From: Myxococcales bacterium
GTDB taxonomy: Bacteria > Myxococcota > Myxococcia > Myxococcales > Myxococcaceae
NCBI GenBank assembly: GCA_030681895.1
Contig: JAUXRI010000203.1
Location: forward strand, 1 to 64,000
DNA length: 64,000 nt
Reading direction: 5' to 3'
Shown here: piece by piece, positions 26,079 through 35,300 of the stretch
How positions within the stretch are numbered: position 1 is the stretch's first letter
How the letters are laid out: every line of letters begins with the position of its first letter
Notes under the pieces: generated by a model
What the model was told of the DNA's origin: nothing
Databases searched by the model: none
What the model saw: only the letters and a program-made list of their open reading frames with translations
Translations under genes and position numbers: made by a program

Positions 26079-26809
26079 GCCCCATGCACCTCGACGACTC
26101 GACCTGGCAGCGGCTGTGGAGCGACCCCGCGTCTGCGCGCTCGATGCTCGAACACCTCGGCCAGGGCTGTGACGTCTGTGACGCGTTCATCGCGAGCAGG
26201 CCGGAGCTCGATGGGGAAGTCGACCGCCTGCTGCTGAGCCTGTCACCGAAGACCGCGCCGCTCGATGAGCTGGGTTGGCGCCGACTGAAGGCGCGCCTGG
26301 GCAAGGGGCAGCGGAACTCCGTGGCGTTGATCGCGCTCGCCGCCGGGCTCGCCGTGCTGGTGGGCGCTGGCCTCGTGGTGGCGCGCGGGACCTCGGTGCT
26401 GACGGCCGCTGGGCTCAAAGGTGACGGGCGCGTTTTCATGAGCGTCGTCGCCGCACGTCAGCTCGACGATGGCGCGTTCGAGCAGCTCCCGTCGTCGGGC
26501 AGGGTGCCGAAGGGGTCCACGCTCGCCTTCCGCCTGACGTCTCCCGTCGATGGGCCGGCGCGCGTGTTCATCCAGCGAGGCAAGGAGCTCCCCGAAGAGC
26601 TCGCGCAGCTGCGGGTGCGCTCGGGCATCGGCCAGCTGGAGCAGGACACCGGCCTCTTCGGCGTCAACCTCGAGGACGAGCAGGGCACCGTCACCGTGTG
26701 GGTGGTTGCGCATGACACCCCGTTCGATGTTGCCAAAGCCCTCGACGCGATAGCCTCTCCCACTTCGCCTCTGGCCGTGGGGCGCGTCGAGGTCATCGTC
26801 GAGCCGTGA
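26075..26809 (+). CDS. probable membrane anti-sigma factor
   Basis: The 244-residue product (GTG overlapping the sigma stop; an alternative ATG is 9 bases on) has a cytosolic N-terminal part with LEHLGQGCDVCDAF, a His-x4-Cys-x2-Cys that resembles the Hx3CxxC of ZAS-type anti-sigma factors with one extra residue. One TM segment follows (about residues 82-103, VALIALAAGLAVLVGAGLVV), then an extracytoplasmic domain of about 140 residues with FRLTSPVDGPARVFIQRGKE. Gene order next to an ECF sigma factor supports the assignment. The periplasmic domain may sense a signal and trigger release of the sigma factor. Confidence 0.72.
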   Translation: MSPMHLDDSTWQRLWSDPASARSMLEHLGQGCDVCDAFIASRPELDGEVDRLLLSLSPKTAPLDELGWRRLKARLGKGQRNSVALIALAAGLAVLVGAGLVVARGTSVLTAAGLKGDGRVFMSVVAARQLDDGAFEQLPSSGRVPKGSTLAFRLTSPVDGPARVFIQRGKELPEELAQLRVRSGIGQLEQDTGLFGVNLEDEQGTVTVWVVAHDTPFDVAKALDAIASPTSPLAVGRVEVIVEP

Positions 26810-28434
26810 ACCGCGTCATCGCCATCGCCTGCCTCGCGCTCTCGTGCGCGCACGGGCCGCTCGAGAAGGGCGGCGCGGTGGTGGTGCACCTTCCCAAAGG
26901 CCAGGCCGACTCGGCGTTCGAGGCGCGGCGCTTCGCGCTGGTGGTGGGCATTCCGCGCGCGGCCGACGAGCGGTGGCGGGCGCTGCAGTTCGCAGAGAAA
27001 GACGTCGCCGACGTCGCGCGCGTACTTCGCGATCCGCTCGGTGGCCGATACCAGTCCGTCACCACGCTCACCTCGCCCGAGCAGACGACGAAGGCCGCGC
27101 TCCTCGAGGCCGTGCGCACGCTGGGCCGCAAGGCCGATCGCGCCGACGACATCGTGGTGCTCTACGTCTCGGCGCACGGCACCCTCGCGCGAGATGGAAA
27201 GGGCGAGCTCTCGCGGTACGTCGTGACGTCCGACGCCGACTTCTCGAGCCCGTCGCAGACGGCCCTCGAGCTCGAGGCCCTGCAGCAGGCGTTCGCCGCG
27301 TTGCCCTCGAAGCGCCGGGTGCTCGTGCTCGCGACCTGCCACTCCGGCGGAGGCAAGTCGTTGCTGTCGGACGAGGTGCAGCGCGAGCTCGCGTCACTCA
27401 AAGGCCCCATGCGCCCGCTCGAGGAGGCCTCGAAGGCGGCGATGGTGTTGTCGGCGAGCGACTTCGGAGAGCCGGCGCGAGAAGACGACGGCCTGCAGAA
27501 CGACGTCTACACGCACTTCCTCGTCGAGGCGCTCTCGGGCATCGGCGACCGCAACGGTGATGGCGCGGTGACGGCGACCGAGGCGCACGACTTCGCGCGC
27601 CGAAAGACGTGGGTGTTCTCGCAAGGCCGGCAGCGGCCCTCGGCCGAGCTCATCGAAGTAGGCGCCGACCCCATCGTGCTCTCGGGACAGCTGAGCCGGG
27701 AAGGCAAGCCGGAGCTGTTCTCGTACGCCGCGCGCCTCGACGGCTTCGCGTTGAAGGTCGACGGCGAAGAGCGCACCGAGCTGCCTGGCGGCGCCGCGGT
27801 GAGCGCCGGGCGTCACGTGGTGGAGCTGACGAAGGGCGCCGATCTGCTGATGCGTGAAGAGGTCTCGCTCGAGGTGGGCCAGCGCCTCGACGTGCAGGAG
27901 CTGGTCGACCGCGCCGAGCCGAACGTGGCGGTGTCGCTGCTGGCGGGTGGGTTCGCCTTCGTCGACGAGAAGAGCCGCGCCGAGGTGCTGCCTGGCGGCG
28001 CGAACGTCGGCGCCTCGGTGCGAATCGACAGGCTCGGCGGGAGCCGCTTCTCGTTGCTGCTCGACGTGAGCGGCTTCGGCGGCGCGAGCGTGCTCCAGCT
28101 GGGTGGAAGTGCGCCCGTTCCCTTCACGTGGGTCAGCACCCAGGGCGGCGTGTCGGTCGCGTACGCGTGGCGCTCGCGCGTCGTGTCATTCTTCGTCGGC
28201 CCACGTGTGGCCGGGCTGTGGGTGCAGCGGTCTTTCTCTTTGCCGGCGTTCACGGGAACGCAGGCCGCCTTCTCGTTGATGCCCGGCGTGTGGTTGGGCG
28301 GCGTGCTGCATCTGAGCCCTCGGTGGGAGTTCTCCTTGAACCTGCAGCCCATGCTCACCGTGTTGACCGTCGACGGCGTGATGCGCCCGATGGGCTTCGT
28401 GGGCGGCTGGGGCGCCGTGGGGTACCGGTTCTGA
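26806..28434 (+). CDS. caspase-fold (peptidase C14) lipoprotein-like protein
   Basis: The 542-residue product starts with a signal-like segment (MNRVIAIACLALSCAHG) with a possible lipobox ALSC, giving an exported or membrane-tethered protein. The caspase domain (about residues 40-290) shows FALVVGIPRA, the catalytic histidine in YVSAHG (H124) and cysteine in LATCHSGG (C178). The rest contains PEGA-like and barrel-like strands (LDGFALKVDGEERTELPGG, RHVVELTKGADLL), finishing with YRF. Prokaryotic caspase-like peptidases usually cut after basic or acidic residues, but the specificity here is unknown. It overlaps the anti-sigma gene by 4 bases, which suggests a protease acting in the same signalling circuit. 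Confidence 0.85.
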   Translation: MNRVIAIACLALSCAHGPLEKGGAVVVHLPKGQADSAFEARRFALVVGIPRAADERWRALQFAEKDVADVARVLRDPLGGRYQSVTTLTSPEQTTKAALLEAVRTLGRKADRADDIVVLYVSAHGTLARDGKGELSRYVVTSDADFSSPSQTALELEALQQAFAALPSKRRVLVLATCHSGGGKSLLSDEVQRELASLKGPMRPLEEASKAAMVLSASDFGEPAREDDGLQNDVYTHFLVEALSGIGDRNGDGAVTATEAHDFARRKTWVFSQGRQRPSAELIEVGADPIVLSGQLSREGKPELFSYAARLDGFALKVDGEERTELPGGAAVSAGRHVVELTKGADLLMREEVSLEVGQRLDVQELVDRAEPNVAVSLLAGGFAFVDEKSRAEVLPGGANVGASVRIDRLGGSRFSLLLDVSGFGGASVLQLGGSAPVPFTWVSTQGGVSVAYAWRSRVVSFFVGPRVAGLWVQRSFSLPAFTGTQAAFSLMPGVWLGGVLHLSPRWEFSLNLQPMLTVLTVDGVMRPMGFVGGWGAVGYRF

Positions 28435-29063
28435 TGCGCGCGCACCTCGTCAGCGTGGTGGCCTTGGTGCTCGCCGCCTGTGGTGGGTTCGACAACACGC
28501 CGCTGAGGCTCGGCGTCGTTCGCGGTGTGGTGTCGAGCCCCACCATCGAGACCGTCGTGTTGGTTGAGCAGCTGCCGGCGCTCTTCACGCGCCCTTCAGC
28601 CGATGGCCGGTTCGAGCTCACGGGTGTTCCACAAGGTGAGGTGACGCTGCTGGTGCTGGCGTCGGCGTCGAACGCAGAGCGACTGACGGTGAACGTTCGT
28701 GGCGGCGAGGTCGCCGAGGTGGGCAGCGTGGGGCAGACGCCCGGAGCGCGCCTCGAGATTGAAGTGCGGGTGCCGTCATTCCAGAGTCGGTCGAAGACGA
28801 CGGTGCAGGTCAACGGCTTCACCCTGCAGCAACGGCTCGATCGTGATGGTGACGTGACCATCGCACTGCCCTCGGGCTGCTACCCCGTCATCGTCTCGCT
28901 GCCTGGTCTCGGGGTGGTGGAGAAGCAGGTGTGCGTCGAGGCGCCGACGCGCCGCGAGGTGCACTTCGACCTGCTGGTGCCCGACGGGAGCCCCGGTCGC
29001 GAAGGGTGCTCGGTGACGGGTTGCGACCTGTTCACCTGCCGCAGCGACGGTTCGTGCGGCTGA
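28434..29063 (+). CDS. small lipoprotein with carboxypeptidase-regulatory-like fold
   Basis: The 209-residue product has a signal peptide with lipobox LVLAAC, then beta-strand sequence with TRPSADGRFELTGVPQGEVT, the signature of a transthyretin-like/carboxypeptidase regulatory domain (DUF4480/CarboxypepD_reg group). A second strand set follows and it ends in a Cys-rich tail (CSVTGCDLFTCRSDGSCG). The ATG shares its A with the caspase-gene stop (TGATG), giving tight translational coupling. The tail has four cysteines that could form disulfides outside the cell. Exact role unknown. Confidence 0.65.
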   Translation: MRAHLVSVVALVLAACGGFDNTPLRLGVVRGVVSSPTIETVVLVEQLPALFTRPSADGRFELTGVPQGEVTLLVLASASNAERLTVNVRGGEVAEVGSVGQTPGARLEIEVRVPSFQSRSKTTVQVNGFTLQQRLDRDGDVTIALPSGCYPVIVSLPGLGVVEKQVCVEAPTRREVHFDLLVPDGSPGREGCSVTGCDLFTCRSDGSCG

Positions 29064-29066
29064 CGC

Positions 29067-29072
29067 TACAGT
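29067..29072 (+). promoter_or_regulatory. -10-like TACAGT inside the operon
   Basis: TACAGT ends 9 nt before the ATG at 29082. It could start a second transcript for the TPR/coiled-coil and MopE-like genes. No ribosome site is visible and no good -35 box is seen. Confidence 0.33.
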
Positions 29073-29081
29073 CCGGCCTCC

Positions 29082-30128
29082 ATGAGGCCTCTCGTCGTCG
29101 CCGTCGCGCTCCTCGCCACCGTTGCCGTCGCGTCTGAAGAGGACTTTCAGCGCTTCCTCAACGCCGCCGTCCGCCTCTACGAGAACCTCGAGTACGAGCG
29201 GGCGCTCGAGCAGGTGCGCAACGCGAAGAAGCAGGCCGTCACGCCGGACCAACAGGCGACCGCCGCGCTCTACGAAGGCATCATGCTGTCGGACTTGAAC
29301 AAGCCCGACGAGGCGCGCGCCGCGTTCAAAGAGGCGCTGCTCCTGAAGCCCGACGCCGTCATTCCCATCAAGGTGTCTCCGAAGGTGTCGAAGGACTTCG
29401 AAGACACCCGCGCCGCCGCCCAGAAGGAGCTCGCGCCGCTGCTCGCGAAGCAGGCCGAGGAGAAGCGCCGCAAGGAGGAGGAGGTGCGGCTGCGGGCCGA
29501 GGCCGACGCGAAGGCGAAGGCGGAGCTCGAGCGACAGCGCGCCGAGCTCGACGCCCGCGCGAAGGAGATCGCCCGCCTCGAGGTGGAGCGGAAGAAGGCC
29601 GAGGCCGACGCGCAGACCGCGAAGGCGAAGGAGTCACTCGCCGAGGAACAACGCCGCCGGGCCGAAGCCGACGCGATGACGAAAGAGATCGAGCGCCTGA
29701 AAGGCGAGCGTCAGAAGCTCGAGACGCAGCTCGCGAAGAAGAGCGACACGCCCGTCGTCACCACCGTCACGCCGGACCCGAACGTGGTGGCACCGCCTGA
29801 CGTCACGACGCCGGTCGTCGTCGGCGCCAAGCCGACTCCCGTCTGGCCCTTCGTCTTCCTCGGCGCGGGTGCGCTCGCCGGCGGCATCGGCGGGTACTTC
29901 GGCATCATCAGCCAGGAGAACGTCACCAGCGCGCGCAACGAGCCGTTCCAGCTCACCGCCAACCAGCACCTTCGCGACGCGCAGAACAACGCGCTGGTCG
30001 CGAACATCCTCTTCGGCACCGCGGGCGCGATGGCCCTGGGCGCGCTCCTCACCGGCATCGGGTGGGCCGTGACGCCAGCCGAGGCGCCGCCGCCGCCGAG
30101 CGCCGTCTCGTCCGAGGTGACGCGATGA
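29082..30128 (+). CDS. secreted TPR/coiled-coil protein with C-terminal TM segments
   Basis: The 348-residue product has a signal peptide (MRPLVVAVALLATVAVA), a TPR-like part (about residues 25-100; FLNAAVRLYENLEYERALEQ, YEGIMLSDLNKPDEARAAFK), and a long charged coiled coil (about 110-225, Lys/Glu/Arg/Ala-rich with LERQRAELDARAKEIARLEV). Two hydrophobic helices follow near residues 255-275 and 305-328 (FVFLGAGALAGGIGGYFGII). The arrangement is common in myxobacterial envelope proteins of unknown role. Its stop overlaps the next start (ATGA). Co-location with the ECF/caspase operon suggests an envelope-linked function. Confidence 0.75.
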   Translation: MRPLVVAVALLATVAVASEEDFQRFLNAAVRLYENLEYERALEQVRNAKKQAVTPDQQATAALYEGIMLSDLNKPDEARAAFKEALLLKPDAVIPIKVSPKVSKDFEDTRAAAQKELAPLLAKQAEEKRRKEEEVRLRAEADAKAKAELERQRAELDARAKEIARLEVERKKAEADAQTAKAKESLAEEQRRRAEADAMTKEIERLKGERQKLETQLAKKSDTPVVTTVTPDPNVVAPPDVTTPVVVGAKPTPVWPFVFLGAGALAGGIGGYFGIISQENVTSARNEPFQLTANQHLRDAQNNALVANILFGTAGAMALGALLTGIGWAVTPAEAPPPPSAVSSEVTR

Positions 30129-32257
30129 GGTGGCGAGTTGGAGTGCTGCTCCTCGCGTCGGCGTGCACCGTTCCGACGCTCGGCGAGCTCGGCGACAAGC
30201 GCTGCGACGTCGACGCGGGCCTCGGCTGCGTCACCGGCTACGTGTGTACGGCTGGCCTGTGCAAGGTGCCAGTCGGCGGCGCGTGCATGGAAGGACAGAG
30301 CCGCGCGTGTGGCGTCGATGGTGGGGCGTGCCGCTCGGGCACCCAGCGCTGCGTCGATGGCATGTGGGGCGGATGTGAGAACGCGGTCGGCCCGATGAAC
30401 GAGGCCTGTGACGGCATCGACAACGACTGCAACGGGCGCGTCGATGATGGCGTCGCCGAGCTGCCGTGCGAGCTGAGCCAGGGCGTCTGCATGAACTCGA
30501 AGAAGACGTGCGTCGACGGTGGCTTCGTCTCGAGCTGCGGCTTGGCGCAGTACGGCACGTTCTTCGAGTCGGCGGAGTCGAGCTGCGATGGTCGCGACAA
30601 CGACTGCGACGGCATGACGGACGAGAGCGTCAGCGGTGGCGCGTGTCCGAACACCGGCGTGTGCGCCGGTGCGATGCGGGTGTGCACGATGGGCAGCCCC
30701 GGAGTCTGCATGACCGCTGGGTACGAAGCCGCTGAGGCGAGCTGTGACGGGCGGGACAACGACTGCAACGGCTCGGTGGACCGCTACCCCGACGCTGGCC
30801 CGATTCGCGGCGCGACGTCGTGCGCGTTGACGGCCGGGGTCTGTGCGAGCTCGCGCGTGGCGTGCGTGGACGGTGGCATCGAGGCTGCCTGCTCCGTGGC
30901 CTCGTACGGGCCGAACTACGAGGCGATCGAGACGCGCTGCGATGGGCTCGACAACGACTGTGACTCGGTCGTCGATCGACTCGGAGACGGCGGCGTGGTG
31001 CGCACCGGCATGTGCGAGCTGTCGGCCGGCGTCTGCGCCAACAACCCTGGCCGCGCGTGCATCAACGGCAATGGAGAGACGGTGTGCTCCGCCGCGTCGT
31101 ACGGCGCTCGCTACAATCGCGTGGAGTTTCTCTGCGATGGCCTCGACAACGACTGCGACGGCCGCGACGACTGGTCGAAGGAGACGCCGCTGGTGCTCTC
31201 GGCGAACGCGCTGTCGTCGCATCTGTCCCTGGCGGGTTTCCCTGGCGGCCTCGGCGGGGTCTTCGTCGACGAGCGCAGCGCCACGGAGCGCGTCTTCTTT
31301 CGCCTCTTCGACGACGCGCTGCAGCCGACGGGGCTCGAGGTCGAGCTGTCGGACTCGGCGGTCGCGCGGGCCTCGCGTCCCTCCATCGCGCGCCTCGGGC
31401 AGGACTTCGCGGCGACCTGGCTCGAGCAGTTGCCTGATGCCGGCCAGCGCGTCGCCGTCGGTCGCATCACCACGTCAGGCACGCGCGCGTGGACGCAGTA
31501 CGCGACGCCGGCCACCACGCTGGTGTACCGGGAGCCGCGGCTGACGACGACAGCATCTCCCGAGGCGGTGATGGTGGGGTGGATCGAGAGCCCGTCGCTC
31601 GTCTTCAAGGGCACCCTGTTCGACGGCGCCGGCAACCGCACCACGATGGTGACGACGATGGCCGGTGGGGCAGGCGAGCTCGTCTTCGACTTCGACGTCG
31701 CGGCGCGTGAAGGCGGCGGAGGCCCAGGCAGCCTCGTCGCGGGCTGGGTCGCGCAACAGAACGGCGACTTCAGGGTGCGGTTCCGCTCGTTCAACGCTTC
31801 GCTGGCTGCGCAGGGCCCAGGGCCTCGTGAGGTCTTCTTCACCGGGGAGCAGGCCGACAAGCTGAGGCTCGCGCCGTTCGGCGGCACGAGTGAGATCGCC
31901 GCCACGTGGGTGGGCGGCGTCGGTAACACCTCGGCGACGATTCGCGGCGTCACCAACGTGCTCGACACCGGGAGCACGCCACGCGCGCTGGCGACGTACG
32001 CGGGCGCCATCGCCGACCTCGCGGTGCAGACGCTGCCGGTGGGTGCGGTCGCGTTCTGGTCGCAGGGCATTCCGCAACCGCGGCTCGTCGGGCGCACGTT
32101 CGCTGCTGACGCGGGCCTGCTCGACGTGACGCCGGCGGGCGTGACGGGCCTCTTTGCGCCCACCATCGCGCCGCGCGACGGCGGCATCGTCGTCGTCGGC
32201 TACGAGTGCGACCGCGGCCAGGGGCTTGACCTCTACGGCCAGGCCATCTGCTTCTGA
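30125..32257 (+). CDS. MopE-like lipoprotein with CDGxDNDC metal-binding repeats
   Basis: The 710-residue product has a signal peptide ending LLLASAC. The first 350 residues carry five CDGxDNDC(N/D)G-type repeats (CDGIDNDCNG, CDGRDNDCDG, CDGRDNDCNG, CDGLDNDCDS, CDGLDNDCDG) of the MopE/putative metal-binding family, with paired cysteines and Asp-rich loops that fit calcium or copper binding. The remainder (about 370-710) consists of repeated beta segments that look like a propeller or Ig-like stack. It is the last gene of the run that begins with the sigma factor. MopE of methanotrophs binds copper, but the metal here is not known. Confidence 0.8.
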   Translation: MRWRVGVLLLASACTVPTLGELGDKRCDVDAGLGCVTGYVCTAGLCKVPVGGACMEGQSRACGVDGGACRSGTQRCVDGMWGGCENAVGPMNEACDGIDNDCNGRVDDGVAELPCELSQGVCMNSKKTCVDGGFVSSCGLAQYGTFFESAESSCDGRDNDCDGMTDESVSGGACPNTGVCAGAMRVCTMGSPGVCMTAGYEAAEASCDGRDNDCNGSVDRYPDAGPIRGATSCALTAGVCASSRVACVDGGIEAACSVASYGPNYEAIETRCDGLDNDCDSVVDRLGDGGVVRTGMCELSAGVCANNPGRACINGNGETVCSAASYGARYNRVEFLCDGLDNDCDGRDDWSKETPLVLSANALSSHLSLAGFPGGLGGVFVDERSATERVFFRLFDDALQPTGLEVELSDSAVARASRPSIARLGQDFAATWLEQLPDAGQRVAVGRITTSGTRAWTQYATPATTLVYREPRLTTTASPEAVMVGWIESPSLVFKGTLFDGAGNRTTMVTTMAGGAGELVFDFDVAAREGGGGPGSLVAGWVAQQNGDFRVRFRSFNASLAAQGPGPREVFFTGEQADKLRLAPFGGTSEIAATWVGGVGNTSATIRGVTNVLDTGSTPRALATYAGAIADLAVQTLPVGAVAFWSQGIPQPRLVGRTFAADAGLLDVTPAGVTGLFAPTIAPRDGGIVVVGYECDRGQGLDLYGQAICF

Positions 32258-32306
32258 AGACTGTGCGACCTGTCACCACACGGCTGATCATTTCGCGCGA
32301 AGAACT

Positions 32307-32333
32307 TTGACGCTGCCGCTCGCTGCGTAGGCT
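32307..32333 (+). promoter_or_regulatory. promoter candidate TTGACG-N15-TAGGCT before the giant lipoprotein gene
   Basis: TTGACG (32307-32312) is close to the -35 consensus and TAGGCT (32328-32333) resembles the -10 element of other genes here. The 15-nt spacing is short of the optimal 17. The start codon lies 62 bases on, behind a GGGGAGAG ribosome site. Confidence 0.35.
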
Positions 32334-32395
32334 GCGCGAAGTCCGGTGGCTGGGCAGTCGTCGCTCGGCTCGTTGCGCGGTTCAGGGGAGAGTTC

Positions 32396-35300
32396 ATGCG
32401 TTCGTCGCGTCTCGGCCAGGTGGCCCTCGTTTCGTTGTGCGCGCTCGTGGTCGGCTGCGGCGACAAGAGCCCCAAAGGCAACATCGGCTCCGAAGTGCCG
32501 GTCATCGGTCAGGTGCTGCCGGGGCGCGGGCCCACCGAGGGCGGCACGGTCGCGGTCATCAAGGGCCTCAACTTCCGCCCCGGACTGTCAGTGACGTTCG
32601 GCCCCTCTGCGGCGCCCTTCGTGCGCGTCATCGACGCCACCACCATCACGGTCGTCACGCCGCCGGGAGACACGGGCCGCGTGAACGTCGTCGTCTCGAG
32701 CGCCGAAGGTCAGTCGACGACCTTCAAGGATGGCTTCGAGTACTACACGAAGGACTCGACGACGCTGGCGGCGCCGACGCTGTCAGCCATCGCGCCGAAC
32801 ACCGGCCCGGCGTCGGGTGGCACTGTCGCCCTCGTCACCGGCACGGGCCTGCAAGCCGGAGCGCTGCTCCTCGTCGGCCGCGCGCCTGCTGCTGACGTGG
32901 TGGTGGTGAACGCGACGTCGCTCTCGGGTGTGTTGCCGGCGAACGCCGTGGGCACCGCCGACGTCGAGGTGACGAACCCCGACGGGCAGAGCGCGATTCT
33001 CCCTGGTGCGTTCGCGTACTCCGAGGCCGATGGCGTCGGCCCCGTCATCACCGTCGTCTCTCCCATCGCTGGGTCCACCACGGGCGGCACCCTCGTCACC
33101 ATCGGCGGCAGCAACTTCCGCTCGGGCGCGCTGGTGTTCTTCGGCGGCAAGAGCGCCACCATCTCGGGCACGACGCCGGTCGCCATCTCGGTGGAGTCGC
33201 CTCCCTCGGGCCCAGGCGTCGTCGACGTGGCCATCACCAACCCGGACGGCCGCAGCTCCATCGCGCGCGGGGCGTACAACTATTACGTCGGTGGTCCCGT
33301 CATCGCGCGCATCACGCCCAGCTTCGGCCCGCTCGATGGTGGCACCGACGTCGTCATCGATGGCCGCAACTTCCAGCAGCGCGTGGTGGGCACGGTGGGT
33401 GGCCGCGCATTGCAGAACGTCCGGAGAATCGACGACCGCTCCATCACCGCCACCACGCCCCGCGGCGCGATGGCCGGCGCCGTCGACGTGCGCGTGGAGA
33501 ACGACGACGGCCAGTCGGACACGTTGCTGAGCGGCTACGCGTACGGCAACGCGCCTCCGCCAAGCTTCGCGCTGTCTCGAGTCACGCCAGAGGTCGGCCC
33601 CATCGCCGGAGGCACGCGCGTCACCATCATCGGCTCGGGCTTCGTCACGGGAGCGACCGTCACCTTCGGCGGCCAGCCTGCGACGGGTGTGCAGGTCGTC
33701 GGGGGCGCGACCATTTCGTGCGTCACGCCAGCCGGAGCCATCGGGCCCGTCGAGGTCGTCGTCACGCAGAACGGCGACAGCCGGCGCCTGCAGCTCGGCT
33801 TCTGGTACTTCGACCCGTCACGCAGAGGGCCCACGCCTTCCATCGCGGCGGTGACGCCAGCGCTCGGCCCCACCACAGGGAACAGCACCGTGCTCCTCAC
33901 CGGCAACGGCTTCGCCGACGGCGCGCGGGTCTTCTTTGGCACCACCGCGGCGACGACGACGACCTTCGTCACCGCCAGCACGCTCACCGCCGTCACGCCC
34001 GTCGCTGCGGCGCCCGGCCCCGTGGATGTTCGCGTGCAGAACCCCGACGGCCAGGTGGTGACGCTCAACCAGGGCTACGTCTACGTCGACCCGTCGACGC
34101 TCGGCCCGGTGCCTGCGCTCACGTCGGTCACACCGAACACCGGCGGCAGCGCTGATGAGACTGCCGTCGTCATCGCCGCGCAGAACGTCACCGCCGGAGC
34201 GCTCGTCTTCGTCGGCGGCCGGCCCGCGAAGAACGTGATGCTCCGCACGGGGTCGGTCGACGCCACCTTCGGGCCTGACGCGCCCGGCGCCGCCGACGTC
34301 GCGATTACCAACCCCGACGGCCAGTCGGGCCGGCTGGTGAACGGCTTCACGTACTCGCGCTCGCCGCCGACGCTGATGACCATCACGCCGAACACCGTCC
34401 CCGTTGGTGGTGGCCTCAAGGTGTTGCTCTCGGGCAAGGGCTTCGTCGCGGGCGCGGCGGTCGCCGTCGGCACGCAGATGGTCGCGACCACCTTCGTCGA
34501 CTCGACGCTCCTCTTCATCACCGTGCCGCCGAACCCGGTTGGGCAGGTCGACGTCACCGTCACCAACCCCGACGGCCAGCGCAGCACGCTGATGAATGGC
34601 CTGACGTACGCGAACATCATGCTGGGCAACTCGCCGACGCTGACGAGCATCGCGCCAGCGCGCGGACCAACCACGGGCGGCACCATCGCGCTCCTCGTCG
34701 GCACCAACATCTCGCAAGGCGCGCGAGTGCTCTTCGGCGCCAACGCCGCCACGCGCGTCACGGTAATGAGCGATACGCGGCTGTCGTGTCAGGTGCCGGT
34801 CGGCATGGTGGGCCTCACCGACATCACGCTGGTGAACCCCGATGGCCAGTCGGCGCAGTTGCTCCAGGGCTTCCGCTACGTCGACCCGTCGACGCTCGGG
34901 CCTGGCCCCTCGCTCGCATCAGTGACGCCGTCGAGCGGCCTGGCCGCAGGTGGAACGCAGACGGTGTTGACGGGCTCGTTGTTCCAGCAAGGCATGCTCG
35001 TCTTCTTCGGCGGCTTCTCGTCGAGCGCGTCGAACGTGCAGAACGGCGGCATCGCGACCGCCACCACGCCGGGAGGACCGACGGGTCAGGTCGACGTCGC
35101 CATCACCAACCCCGATGGGCAGTCGTCGGTGCTGGTGAACGGCTTCAGCTACACGCCGCGCCCCGAGCCGCAGACCATCTTCCCCGCCGAGGGTCCGACG
35201 GGTGGCAGCACGATGTTCACCATTGCTGGCCGTAACTTCGCTGCAGGCGCGAGGGTCTTCTTCGGCACCACCGAGGCGACGACCGCGATGGTGGCGTCTC

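Noticed and set aside
30125-31180. CxxC-like cysteines in the MopE-like protein as haem sites
   Set aside because: They occur as CDGxDNDC with no following His, so they are metal-binding repeats and not CxxCH.
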